From assembly GCA_951799445.1 (NCBI GenBank), contig OX637293.1, positions 7,936,001 through 8,000,000 on the forward strand: 64,000 nucleotides of DNA, read 5' to 3'. Below are positions 12,816 to 24,248 of this stretch, one piece after another. Both the position numbers and the translations under genes were made by a program. The notes under the pieces are model-generated. The model had not been told where the DNA came from and did not search any database. It worked only from the letters and a program-made list of their open reading frames with translations. This DNA comes from Pseudisothecium myosuroides (lineage: Eukaryota; Streptophyta; Bryopsida; Hypnales; Lembophyllaceae). Within the stretch, counting starts at the first letter, position 1. Each line of letters starts with the position of its first letter.

Positions 12816-13749
12816 CCCCTATAGGACCGGCATGTGTTTTTTGGCCATATAGAAATTTTGGGCAGGTCCGTGTGACTAGAGATTTCCATATTTTAAGCTG
12901 AAATTTGAATTAAAGGTGGGCGCGAGGAATATCTTTCATATGCACTAAATTTCAGGACATTTGGAAATAGGAGTCAAAAGTTATGGCCAAATATGTTACT
13001 TTTTTTTGTAACCGGGCAGTCCGGGCAGCAAGAAAAATTTGGCAAAAATTTGATTTTTTTTTTTAAATATTTTTTTTCTTGTAGATTATATTTTTGTCTA
13101 TCTAGAAAGCTTTGATTCATTTCATTTGGATTTGTTATGAGAAAGTTATGGACATTCTTGTTTTCCAGGCAGTTAAAGCATCTTCTTGAAAAAAATAACT
13201 TGTAGGATTCATTTCTAAATGCTATTTTTGCAATTTTTAAAAACAAAAAAATTCTCATGGTTTAGTTTACTTGCTAGAACAATTTTACCATTGGGATTAG
13301 TGTATTTTAATTCCATCTAAAATATATTAATGTTTTAGATTTTCCTTCTATCTCGTATTTATTTCTACTTAATAAATTTTTTAGGAATGATAATTAAGTT
13401 TTTTTGAATATTTTTTTTTCCCTAGACTCTCAACTCAATTCTCCACTATAAAGATTTGAAGCACAAAACTCTGGAGTGCAAAAATTCTAAGTGAAAAATG
13501 TTTAAAGTCAAAAAATCTAGTCCCGCAATGTGCTGAAATACTTGTTTTTTCCACTTTAAACGCAGATATCTTGCAATCTGAGCGGTCAAAAATTTTGAAA
13601 TTTTTTCCACACATTCTCATACTAGTTAGGTGTAAGATCCTACGGTTAGATGTGCAAAAAAGACATTTTTCATTTTTTTTTACTCCTTGCTATAGAAATG
13701 GCAGTTTTGATGGATTTTTGGCAGATAAAAGGCCTTGGGCCTTTAGGGG
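12816..13749. mobile_element. TTAA-flanked element with CCCC ends (934 bp)
   Basis: TTAA at 12812-12815 and 13750-13753. The termini are CCCCTATAGGACC and, in reverse, CCCCTAAAGGCCC. A TTAA target with CCY ends is the piggyBac signature. No transposase frame is present, so it is non-autonomous. Interior blocks are shared with 14551-15447, with the arm elements at 26833-27756 and 1473-2396, and, inverted, with 52316-53030. Confidence 0.7.
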
Positions 13750-13753
13750 TTAA

Positions 13754-14546
13754 GATAAAACAATGGTCTATATATTGCAACCTATACTCTTTTTACAATG
13801 GCTAATGCAATCCCATGCTCTTGATTCCAAGAAACAGTTCAAATATTGTGAGAACCAATAGCATTTGCATGTTTGTTAAATTGTTGATATTTTATATTTT
13901 ATAAATGTCAATTTCCTTCAATTTTTGTGTACAACAATCTAAAATTATGTATTCCAACATGCCAAGGTATAAAAAAAAAACTCGGAGTTCTAAGAATAAT
14001 TTGACAAAAGATAAAATATTTCCAAATGATTGTAAACAAAACTGAGTTTTAGACATGGCAAACTTTGAAATTAATATTCTTTCAAATCACAACTAATTTT
14101 TTCTTCAAACTTCCATGATAATGTATAGTATGGTGCATACTACAACTTTTATGTATCCACTTTTGAACTTTGTCCATTGATGCTTATGGTATAGTTGCTT
14201 GAATGAAAACATTTCAAATTTATACTCAGATTTGTTAGTGGCTATAGATCACATTTTGGGGCTTTTGAGTGAATTCAATTTTCTAATGGGGCCAAGAAGG
14301 AAACTATGGTAGGTACACCCCAAATTGCCACTTTTTGCTATTGAGCCTATTTCCTATTATTAGACTGGTCAAATTTTCATATATTCTTGTTGGCAAGTGA
14401 AAGGAAGTTCCAACGCACTAGATAACGTGGCATTTGGATATTGTATGCAAAAGTTATTAAGGAACAAAATTTGGTTCTAAAAGCATTTCTAGTCCACATA
14501 GGTACATAACTGATTTTGGAGATGTACACATAGTAAAGATGGTGGT
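13754..14546. other. AT-rich stretch without recognised gene
   Basis: Nothing coding recognised. A block near 14370-14465 is distantly similar to arm sequence at about 5720-5820 (reverse partner 23410-23510), including GGCAAGTGAAAGGA and TTTGGATATTGTATGC. Confidence 0.35.
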
Positions 14547-14550
14547 TTAA

Positions 14551-15447
14551 TCCCTAAAGTACCAAAGTCTCCTCGAGGGTCATGTGAGATTTTGGGCAGG
14601 CCCGTATGGCCTCAAATTTTGACCTAATTTTTTGAAATTTTTTGAAAGATAGGGAATCACATTAGCTTTCTAAAAATATATATTCAATCGGTGCCTAGAA
14701 GCAAAAGTTATGCCATCCTAAAGCAAAAAAGCAATTCGTCAGGCAGAAAAAAAAAACTAAAAAGTGATTTTAATTTTTTTCTCAAAGATCATGTTTTTGC
14801 CTACATTTGAAGCTTTGATTCATTCTATTTGGACTAATAATGAGAAATTTATGGACAATCTTGTTTTTTGAGCAATTTAAGCATCTTCTTATAAAAACAA
14901 CTTATAGAATCATTTTTTAATGCAATTCTCAATTTTTTTCAATTTTTTTTTTGACAAGGTCAAGTTTGTTTGCAAGAACAATCTCACTGTTAGGATTATG
15001 GTGTTTTAATTCCATCCAAGAGCTATTAAAAATTTAGTGTTTTGATCAATTTTTGACCTACTTCTACTTAACAATTTTTTATATGTGAAAATCAAGTTTT
15101 GATATACTGATTTTTTTTCCCCAACTCTCAACTCAAGTGTTCAATATAAAAAATTTTAACTTTATGGTGTGTAGTTCAAAACAAATCCACAAATGGCCGT
15201 CAAAGTCATCTAAAATTGCAGGAAACAGTTCAAAAAATTTTTTTTTTTCCAACTTTGAATGATGATATCTTCCAATCAAAACGGTCAAATTTCTTGAAAT
15301 TTTGACCACATGATCTGAGACAAGTGAAGTACAAGATCCTATGGTTAGATTCTAAAAAAATGTTTTTTTTGGTTTCTTGAGTGATCGTAGCAGAAATGGC
15401 AGTTTTCAATGGTTTCAGAGCTAGAAAATGCCTTGGTATTTTAGGGG
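14551..15447. mobile_element. TTAA-flanked element (897 bp)
   Basis: TTAA at 14547-14550 and 15448-15451. The termini are TCCCTAAAGTACCAAAG and, in reverse, CCCCTAAAATACCAAGG. The interior is collinear with 12816-13749 (for example GGGCAGGCCCGTATG, then CTTGTTTTTTGAGCA, then a GCAGTTTT-type block near the right end) but well diverged. Non-coding. Confidence 0.7.
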
Positions 15448-15520
15448 TTAAGGTTAGTGGCACATTTGGGTGTATCTACTTTACACAAAAATGGACAAGT
15501 TGGGCCTTACATTTATTTAA

Positions 15521-15742
15521 CCCTTAAACGACAGGCTCATAACCGTGGAAATCATCTACTTTGTCACCATGTGAAATGCTTGGATTAAAATAATGCAAAA
15601 GTACTCATTGGAAGTCAAACTACTATAGATCATCTTCCCTTTTTCCACAAAATTTAGAAGATGAATAGTTGCGCTTTTGTCCTACACAAGAGATTCTCTT
15701 ATCATTCATCGGCCACAAAACGGTTGCCTCGATGTTTGAGGG
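15521..15742. mobile_element. Short TTAA-flanked MITE (222 bp)
   Basis: TTAA at 15517-15520 and 15743-15746. The inverted termini are CCCTTAAACGACAGGC and, in reverse, CCCTCAAACATCGAGGC. Its interior is unlike the longer TTAA elements, so it is a separate subfamily. Confidence 0.6.
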
Positions 15743-16002
15743 TTAAGGAAAACATCACCATTTGAATGTTGAATTTGGTGGTTTGTGGAAAAGCAATTTG
15801 GCATGCAACTAAGGTACCGCAACGAGGCAGATGCTTTATTTTAAGTTATTTTACCATTGACAAAGATGAAACAATGTTTCAATTCGGTTGAGAAGGCCCA
15901 TACTATATAAGGTAGGAGGTTTATAAGTCAATTGGGTTTTAAATGTGTTCCCTATCTCACTAGAATTATGTTTGGAGGTCATTGCAAGAAACACCGATAC
16001 TA

Positions 16003-16415
16003 AGGTAGGAGGCTATAAAAGTGAGCTTCTAAAGGCTGGTTTGTCTTTCTCATGTGGTTTCTTGGATGGGATTATTTTTAATTCATTTTTCAGACAAAGA
16101 AAAATAGATTCTGATTGTAATACAAGTCGTTTTGTATTTTTTGAAGCATTTTCGAATTACTTATGAATTTTCAAACAAGATGAGTCATAGGTCCCTATTG
16201 ATGACCCTAGGTCTTCCATGAACCGTTCACATGCAACTTCTAGAGAGAAATGGGAAAAACAAAGAGACTGATGGGCTCTTGCAAAAAATGATATTTTTTT
16301 ATCAATCCATTCAGTGACTACAGAAGGTCCATTTAACTAGACCACCTCACGTCCTTCTCAAGCGAGTCTATATGTGTGGTTCTAAATGCCCGCTAGCTTT
16401 CAGAGCCTTCTACCT
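16003..16415. mobile_element. TA-flanked MITE, AGGTAGGAGGCT family (413 bp)
   Basis: TA at 16001-16002 and 16416-16417. The inverted termini are AGGTAGGAGGCT and, in reverse, AGGTAGAAGGCT. A second member lies at 35621-35923, and a lone left end at about 15910. A TA duplication points to the Tc1/mariner group. Non-coding. Confidence 0.65.
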
Positions 16416-16431
16416 TACACAAAATTACAGT

Positions 16432-16672
16432 GAAATTAGGTTGCTCCACACTAATTTCTTGACATTTGACACTATTTAAATATTTTGTGTTACAATACAA
16501 GAATGCACTACTTTTGAATTAGGTTTTGTTATAATTGGGACTCATGAACCTCTACGTGTGCAAATGGAAATATTTGTATAAATATTTGTTGACTTTGATG
16601 GCTTATAAACTTTCTCGGAGTAAAGCAACCTAATTGTTCAAGTAATTGTCACTATTTTGTATAGTTATTTGC
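16432..16672 (-). repeat. Inverted dispersed repeat, partner at 11263-11510
   Basis: Reverse-complement relative of 11263-11510, starting immediately after the TA-flanked MITE. Confidence 0.6.
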
Positions 16673-16679
16673 AATAGGG

Positions 16680-17205
16680 GGGAGTGTCATAGCATTCCTT
16701 TGCAATAACTTTGAAGCACAACTCATATGAACTTGAAATTTTTACTAAAGATGTTTGTCTTGAGTGTAATCATATTTCATATTTTTTAAAAATTGAACAA
16801 TCATTTTATATTTAAGAATATTTTTAACTAATTTATGACAATTTTAGTTGTAGAGATTTTGATTACAATATTTGATATCCAAAATTAATTATCTAGAGGT
16901 GAAATTTTGGTGGTCTACCATTACTCCTACAATATGCAGGTACAAAATTCTTACCAAGGGGCATCTGAAAATATATTATATTATGTCCTCTGCATTCAAG
17001 CAAATAGGCCTCCCTTGCATGCACACTTTTGAATATTGAAGATGGTTCAAAATCATTTTTTAATGAAATTTCTTCACCATGAAGTCCTCCCAAATGGTCA
17101 ATTTTTAATTTCTTTGTAAATTGTTTTTCTTGTTTTTTACAAATTAAAATTTCAAAATATCAAAGTATCTATTTTCTTCAAAATTTATTTTGCAAACAAC
17201 TTTTG
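16680..17205 (+). repeat. Direct, diverged copy of one half of the palindrome at 17206-18269
   Basis: Same order of landmarks as 17240-17700: a CAATAACTTTGAA-like stretch, a poly-T/TATTTAAGAATA zone, ACCAAGGGGCATCTGAAAATA, TATGTCCTCTGCATT, AATAGGCCTCCCTTGCA and CCTCCCAAATGG. It therefore belongs to the same repeat family in direct orientation. Confidence 0.6.
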
Positions 17206-18269
17206 TGTGATTGCAAGAAAGATTGGTCGATTTTTGTCACACTTTGGCAAAACAATGTTGTCCTTTGCTATAACTTTTGAAATATGAACCCAATGCCAAA
17301 AACAAAAAAATGTTCCTACATGTTTTAATTGAAAATGTGTCCTTTATTTTTCAAAAAAATTATTTATATTTAAAATTCAATTTCTTGATTTATTACACTT
17401 TTGTAGTTAGGGATTTTGAATATTATTAAGCGGATTAAATTATTGATTTTTAGTTGAAACTTCTATTGTATATTCCTATAGCAGGTAGACATGTTCCTAC
17501 CAAGGGCATCTAAAAATACATTACTTTATGTCCTCTACATTTGTACAAATAGGCCTCCCTTGCACGCACACTTGTAAGCAAGAGAAATAGTATTGGCCTC
17601 ATTTTTTTGGTTGAAACTCATCAATAGAAATTCCTCCCAAATGGCCAATTTTTAGTTATTTTAATAATTTTTTTCTATTTTTTACAAATTAAAACATCAA
17701 AGTATGTATTTTTTTGCCATAATTCAATGTCCAAGAATATGTTCAAAAAAAATACATACTTTGATGTTTTAATTTGTAAAAAATAGGAAAAAAAATATTA
17801 AAAAAACTAAATATTGGTCATTTTGTGAGGACTTTCTATTGATGAGTTTCAACTAAATAAATGAGGTCAACACTGTTTCTATTGTGTACAAGTGTGCACA
17901 CAAGGGAGGCCTATTTGCACAAATGTAGAGGACATAAAATAATATATTTTTAGATGTCCTTTAATAGGAACATGTTTGCATACTATAAGAATATACCATG
18001 AAAATTTCAGCTAAAAACTATTAATTTAAAGCACTCAATAGTATTTAAAAACCCTAAATTCAAAAGTGTGACAAATTGCAGAAATTGAATTTTAAATATA
18101 AAATTATTTTTAATTTAAAAATAAAAATAAAGGATACAATTACAATCAAGACATCCAAAAACATGTTTTTTATTTTTGGCATTGGATTCATAATTCAAAA
18201 GTTATAAGAGACGACAACTACATTTTTGTCAAAAAGTTACTAAATCAACCAATCTTTCTTGGAATCAAG
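17206..18269. repeat. Imperfect 1-kb palindrome (foldback-type element)
   Basis: The two halves are reverse complements about the centre near 17737, with a loop of about 30 bases. Matching landmarks are GATTGCAAGAAAGATTGGT / ACCAATCTTTCTTGGAATC at the outside, TATGTCCTCTACATTTG / CAAATGTAGAGGACATA, AATAGGCCTCCCTTG / CAAGGGAGGCCTATT, and CATCAAAGTATGTATTTTTT / its complement next to the centre. The outer motif resembles the GATTGCAAGAAACAC ends of the neighbouring elements. No coding capacity. Confidence 0.75.
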
Positions 18270-18584
18270 CTTTTGACCTAGATTTTTTAGGTCTGAAATT
18301 TTGGTGATATGTTGTTTTTAGACTTTTAGTGTTATACTAAGTTTCCTTATTTTATTGTATTTTTATATTTTTTTTCAAAGGTCATAGTATTGTGAGTATT
18401 GGACAAAAATAGGCCCAAGTGGAACAGAATCAATAAGTCATTCTTGCAATCACCTTTGGTTTCCACCTTTCAATGAGTAGGTATACCAACACGTGAACTT
18501 TGAAAATTGATAAAATATTGCATGAGTGTTATAAAATTACAAATCACCTTTAATTACATTTCTTTTGAAGATACTGACATTCCT

Positions 18585-19327
18585 GGGTGAATGCAAGAAA
18601 CACCTGTACTATTTTGCGTCACACCTTGCGTTCTGATTTGTTTTTTGGTTATAACTTTTGCGTTTTGGCTCCAAATGACTCAAGATTTGTATACAAGGTA
18701 CTCATGATTATTATACACCTTATATAATTTTTTTTTGTAATTTTCAAAAATATTTTATTGTCCAAAAATAGCCCCCAATTTTATGTCACACTTGCCAATT
18801 TGGAGGGTTTTAGCACTATTTAGTACCCAAAAAATTGAATTTTGAGCTAAAATTTGGAAGGCATGATCTTCTAGTAGACTTTTAGCTACTGTTCAAAGGA
18901 ATTCTAGAAATAATTAATTGTATATGGTGTGAAAATCCACAAAGTGCGTTTCTTTTTGCAAAAAGCAAGCTTGCATTTTGAAACATATAAAATATTACTT
19001 TGGAGTTTTTTTGGATGAATGACCATCTCCCTAGAGTTGTTACAAATGGCCAATTTTTATTTTATGTATTTACTTTTGTTTCCTATTTTTAACTAATTTA
19101 TACATCAAAATATCTATTTTCTTGAGATTTAGCACTTTTCTAGTTCTCTAGCTTAAAGGATTTTTGTATGCATTTCTTTTGGTGGTTACCTTCATCTTAA
19201 AGGTGTATACGTTAGCCATATTTTTTTTGTTTTTTAAAAATTATTTTTCTAATTTATAGTACTCCAAAAAAATTCATGAGTATTGTAAAAATGCAACAAA
19301 ATCGGCAAGTGTTTCTTGCATTCACCC
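18585..19327. mobile_element. TIR element with GGGTGAATGCAAGAAACAC ends (743 bp)
   Basis: Starts GGGTGAATGCAAGAAACACC and ends with its inverse. TCCT directly flanks both sides (18581-18584, 19328-19331), a 4-bp target duplication. A second member with TTTA on both sides is at 42586-43342. The first 100 bp of that element's opposite end share a TTATAACTTTTGCGTT-like block with this one. Non-coding; superfamily not assignable by eye. Confidence 0.65.
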
Positions 19328-19982
19328 TCCTACAAAAAATAATGCATCATTTAGAAGTTTGGAACATCCATCTAATAGGGGTAGAAAAGTGGCATCTTTT
19401 GATTGTCTTCTGATTCACTTTACTTTCAGGTCATGCCATTTTTCATTTATAATAAATTCACTTGAAGTCCTACATGGCCAAGCTAGGTTAGGCATAAAAG
19501 ATTTTTGGGGACTATGACAACAAAAATCTCAGAACCGTAATCTTGTATTTTTATTAATTGATCTAAAAATAAATGGATACAACCTTCTATTATTGTTATT
19601 TACGAATCTACATCAAGTCCATGTGAAATAATATAACATTTTAATTTGTCTGTCCTCATTCATGAATTCTTATGATGACATCCCCCAAATGGGGTAGTAT
19701 CATTGTATTCTAACTGTCGATTGCATTGCTTTTGGTGCAAACTACCTCTAGGTTCCATTATAGATTAGTGGAAATAATCAAGCCCCATGGCTTATCTTTA
19801 AAAGGCAAGCCTTTAGAGATCATAACTTTTGCAGGTAGTGTAAGTGAGAAGAGGCCACAAAAGTGTTTAATCTATAATTTTATTATAATTTATTATAATT
19901 AATAAACCAAGGCACCTCATAATTTTGTAAGTCTTTTTTAAATGATTGGCTATAAGTCTTTAGGCCCACAAGGCCACAAGTG
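19328..19982. other. AT-rich stretch between two inverted repeat copies
   Basis: Loop between 18792-19327 and its inverted copy 19983-20488. Nothing coding or structured was recognised. Confidence 0.35.
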
Positions 19983-20488
19983 GGTGAATGCAAGAAACAC
20001 TTGCTAATTTTGTTGTGTTTTCACAGTACTCATGTTTTTTTTTGGAGTATTTTAAAATTAAAAAAATATGGCTAATGTATATACCGTTAATGTGAAGGTA
20101 ACCACCAAGGCACCAAAGGAATTGCATACAAAAATTCTCCAAGCATGAGAACTAGAAAAGTGCCAAATCTCAAGAAAATGGATACTTTGCTGTCATAATT
20201 AGTTAAAAATAGGAAAAATAAATAAATACATTAAAAAAATTGGCCATATGTAACAACTTTATGCAGATGGTCATTCATCCAAAAACCTCCAAAATAATAT
20301 TTTATATGTTACAAAATGCAAGCAGAAAGAAGTGCACTTTGTGGAATTCCACACCACACACAATTAATTAATTTTAGAATTCCTTTGGACAATAGCTAAA
20401 AGTCTACTAGAAGACCTTCCCCTCCAAATTTCAGCTCAAAATTCATTTTTTGGAGTACTAAATAGTACTAAAACCCTCGAAATTGGCA
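19983..20488 (-). repeat. Inverted copy of 18792-19327, ends at the right-arm junction
   Basis: Starts GGGTGAATGCAAGAAACACTTG and follows the reverse complement of 19327 down to about 18792, ending in GAAATTGGCAG. The remaining 200 bp of the full element are missing. The copy at 45546-46073 stops at the same internal point, so this may be a natural end rather than a break. The 40 bases 20489-20528 that follow match nothing else noticed. Confidence 0.65.
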
Positions 20489-20956
20489 GATCTGGTGAAC
20501 GTCACTGATTACAATTGCCGGCCTAGAATGACAAAGATCCGGGAGAGTAATTACCAAAGTCACGACTCAGACATGCACTTTTTCCCTGGTTTCAGCTCCA
20601 CATGCGACATTGACATGAGAAATTCTGATGAGAAACGATATGATACATGTTACGGACGTCCAGACACTGATCAATTCTGTCCTCCAAACTGCAGCAACTG
20701 TTGCTCATCCATTGATAAAAGAAGGAAGTCCATTCCATTCGTTCGGGGTCGTCCTGAAGTTTCACCCAGCGGAGATCAGAATTCAACTCCTCTGGAGGTC
20801 CTGCTCATGGAGATGTCGATCGAAGGATCAAGTTGTCGAATTCGAACGCGCGGAATTCCCAGATCTCCAAATTCGGAAGCATGGAGTGTCAGGTTGCCGC
20901 CTGTGCATCGCTGTCTTCACAGTGGATCACGCGCATTGCCACGACCTGCAGCCTCA

Positions 20957-20962
20957 TATAAG
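20957..20962 (+). promoter_or_regulatory. Candidate TATA box of right-arm PME
   Basis: TATAAG in CTCATATAAGCCC, about 250 bases before the start codon at 21212. Mirror of 8267-8272. Confidence 0.35.
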
Positions 20963-21211
20963 CCCTCGGAGCTTTCAGACTTCTTCAGGTTTCCCGGCTC
21001 ACGAACTTCCTATCCCTCCAGTATGAGGGGAGTGCGAGGCAGTCCGAATTGGGTGCCTTGACGTCCGGGGACCTCACATCGATCGAGAACTTTCGTTGTT
21101 CCGGCCTTCGGTCCACATTGTTATTATTGTTGTTGTCTAGTCAGCCAGCTCGCAGCATTGTGTGTGCCCCATTGTGTGGGCTGGATTGGAGGATTCCTTC
21201 GGCGATTGAAT

Positions 21212-22697
21212 ATGGCTGTCCTTCGGAATGGCGCCGTGATGGCGCTGTTGTTGGTGGCCGTGGCCTTCCTCGCTTCGTCGGTGGCTGCTGGCTCTGACGG
21301 CTGGGACGAGTTCATCGCCGACAACCAGAATCGGCAGGCCGCCCAGGACATGTCGACCATGGAGTCGGACGTGGATGCGGCCGCGACGTCGAAGTTCCCT
21401 CCCCACGGTCCCACGATCGTGGTGGACAGCAGAGGCACAGGCAAGTACAGGATGATTCAGGCGGCCATCGACTCCATCCCCAAAGGCAACACGAAGCGGT
21501 ACATCCTGTTCATCAAGGACGGGGTTTACAAGCAGAAGCTGCAGATCGTTTCGCAGAAGCCTTACATCTACTTCAAGTGCCAGAGCAAGAAGGTTGTGAT
21601 CACGTGGGGCGACACTGCGGAGAAGGTCGGTGGGACGGCGTATAGTGCTTCCGTGGCTGTGGAGTCCGCGGGCTTCATCGCGTCCGACTGCACCTTCCAG
21701 GTCCGGCCTTGACTCCTCCTCGCTTGTCCAGTATTGCATTGCATTCCTTCTTGGAGCTGTTGGCTTGGAAACTTCCATGCTCGGTTGCTAGCTTCGGGCA
21801 TTGCATTTCTTGCATGTCTTATGATTCTGTGATTGTGCCGCCAAGTGTATCTATGCCATCTGAGTCGACGTCAGTGTTCATCATTGTCAGCCACCTTGGC
21901 AGAATGGAGCACATGATCTAATTCTTTCTGTCTGTGCTGTTGCGTTGTTGGGTCCATTCCTGATTCCTTGAAGATCAGAAGCATCGTTTGGTAGCTAGGA
22001 TGCCAGGTCGGTCTGTGTCTTGTCCCTTTTTTATATGGATGTTATATGATGCCGGAGCGTTACAGTAATCCTTGTGTGCCTGGTTTTCTCTTGGATTCCA
22101 GAACTCTGCCCCTGCCCCTGCCGGTGGCGCCGTGGGCAAGCAGGCTGTGGCTCTGCGCATTCAGGGCGATAAGGGCGCGTTCTACCGTTGCGCGTTTTTG
22201 GGCGCCCAGGACACTTTGTACGACAAGGCGGGGCGTCACTTCTTCCGCAGCTGCGAGATCGTGGGTTCCATCGATTGGATCTTCGGCGACGGCCAGTCGT
22301 TCTACCAATACTGCAAGCTGACCTCCATCGCAAAGGCGGGCAGCGGCTCCGTGACTGCGCAGAAGCGCGATACCAATTCGAAGACTGGGTTCGTGTTTTA
22401 CCAGTGCACGATCGGCGGCAGCGGCAAGATCTACTTGGGTCGCGCGTGGGGCACGCACTCTCGCGTGATCTTCTACCAGTGCAACATCGCGAACATGATC
22501 CGTCCCGAGGGTTGGCAGGACTGGAATGACCCGGCTCGTCGCAAGACCATTTACTATGCGAGTACAAGTACTCGGGTCCTGGCGCTTATCGCTCGGGTCG
22601 CGAGAAGTGGTCTTTGGTGCTTTCGGACAGGCAGGCGTCTCCTTTCGGCTCCATGGACTTTGTGAACGGCAGGGACTGGGTCGGCGAGCCTCTTTAG
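21212..22697 (+). CDS. Pectin methylesterase, two exons, one-base frameshift near C-terminus (right arm)
   Basis: Mirror copy of the gene at 6532-8017, with the same coding sequence as far as read. Exon 1 is 21212-21700 (163 codons), the GT-AG intron 21701-22101, and exon 2 22102-22697. I chose the start at 21212 rather than the upstream ATG at 21158 because it gives a clean signal peptide. Domain order: signal peptide 1-27; a linker of about 40 residues; pectinesterase fold from about residue 66 with GVYKQKL (usually GVYxE), GFIASDC, Q177, QDTLY 199-203, DWIFG 221-225 and LGRAWG 275-280. A one-base loss at 22560/22561 throws the last 46 or so residues out of frame. The unshifted frame stops at 22663-22665. 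No pro-region; about 360 residues if the frame were continuous, as expected for a short (type II) enzyme. Confidence 0.88.
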
Positions 22698-23068
22698 ATT
22701 CCGGCAGTCGTCCCTTGGCAGTTTCATTACACCAATTTTTTGACTGGTTTGTAGGTAGTGTATCGGTTGCGACTCCCGTGAGTTGCTTGACTCGGTTTCA
22801 TTAATTTTTGGGCATCCTTGATCCTTCCAGTGCAGGTACAGGTATTGTTGATTGTAGAGAGGATATTTTTTTGTATACTTGATTCTTTGGAGCTTGGCAG
22901 AAAAGTCTGATCAATGCTTTCGATTTTTTTACATAATGAATAAATTCCTTCGACCATGACGCAAAAATCTGGGCGTTCCTTACCGATATCTCGATGTTGC
23001 ACTATGTCTCCTTTCGGTACTGTTGGTAGTGTTTGGATCTTGCGTGTAATTTCACGATATGCATACAT
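22698..23068. other. PME 3' flank, reused elsewhere in the window
   Basis: This flank (mirror 6161-6531) recurs in altered form at 34892-35958. It contains a 113-codon frame on the strand opposite to the PME (22727-23068 minus, 6161-6502 plus) that I cannot identify. In another frame of the same strand it encodes SWSKEFIHY, similar to SWLKEFIHF in a frame at 35923-36249. It may be a 3' UTR, or the remains of a divergent gene. Confidence 0.4.
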
Positions 23069-23577
23069 AGCCTCTAGCCTCTGATCAGGATATGTTACTG
23101 TTCACTTCGAGCGCCATTTGTCTGCCTTAGGGAAGTGCAATCAGAGAGGGTTGAGGACACACACAACGAGCACTGAAACAAAATCATGGACAGTTGAATG
23201 TGAAATTTAAAGACCATAATCATGGACAGGGATTTCTCTCTTCAATAGATGTCATCAGACTGGTGTCATGAGCTCGTATTCCTCGTAACCTAAATGCAAC
23301 ACCGGCCTTGTAAAAATTTGACACTCTTAAAAGCTTGTCCAACAAGTTCATATTGATTTTCTCTACGCCCACCACCTGAACATCAGAACTTCTCTTGACT
23401 GTAGATTATTTAACAATAAAACCCTCCTAAGTTTTGCGTATGATATCCAAATGCAAAATACTGCATTCTTTGGTGCGTGGGAATCCTCTTTCATTTGCTA
23501 ACAAGAGTATTTTAAAATGTGTCCATTGTCATAATCAAATCTACGCTTGAAATGCCGCAATTTCCATGCTCATTTCA

Positions 23578-23947
<370 letters not shown>

Positions 23948-24248
23948 GGTGCCTGTGCAGTACAACTTGCAAAGGAACACTTCCTGTCGAAAATCTAACG
24001 AGACTTCGAAGGGATCCTAAGCAAACTATTGTGCACTGCATGAACTTGGTGAATTTTCAAGGTGAAGCTGTGAAGAGAAGAATGCGCAAGCTGTCAAGAA
24101 TGAACTGAGAGTCGCAAAGCCCTTACGTTCCCATCGTTTGTTCCCGTTGCGCGTTCCCATTGACGCGCCACCTAGGACCGACACGTGGAAAGACCATTAG
24201 CCTTCACGACCTTTCACTGTTAACCCATTCAGTTGGTGTTTGCGCACA
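23948..24248 (-). promoter_or_regulatory. GC-rich upstream region with G-box, RAB2-like fragment (right)
   Basis: Mirror of 4981-5281. CACGTG at 24182-24187. Confidence 0.4.

Noticed and set aside
21137..21778. 213-codon frame antisense to PME exon 1
   Set aside because: Shadow of the GC-rich PME coding sequence on the opposite strand.
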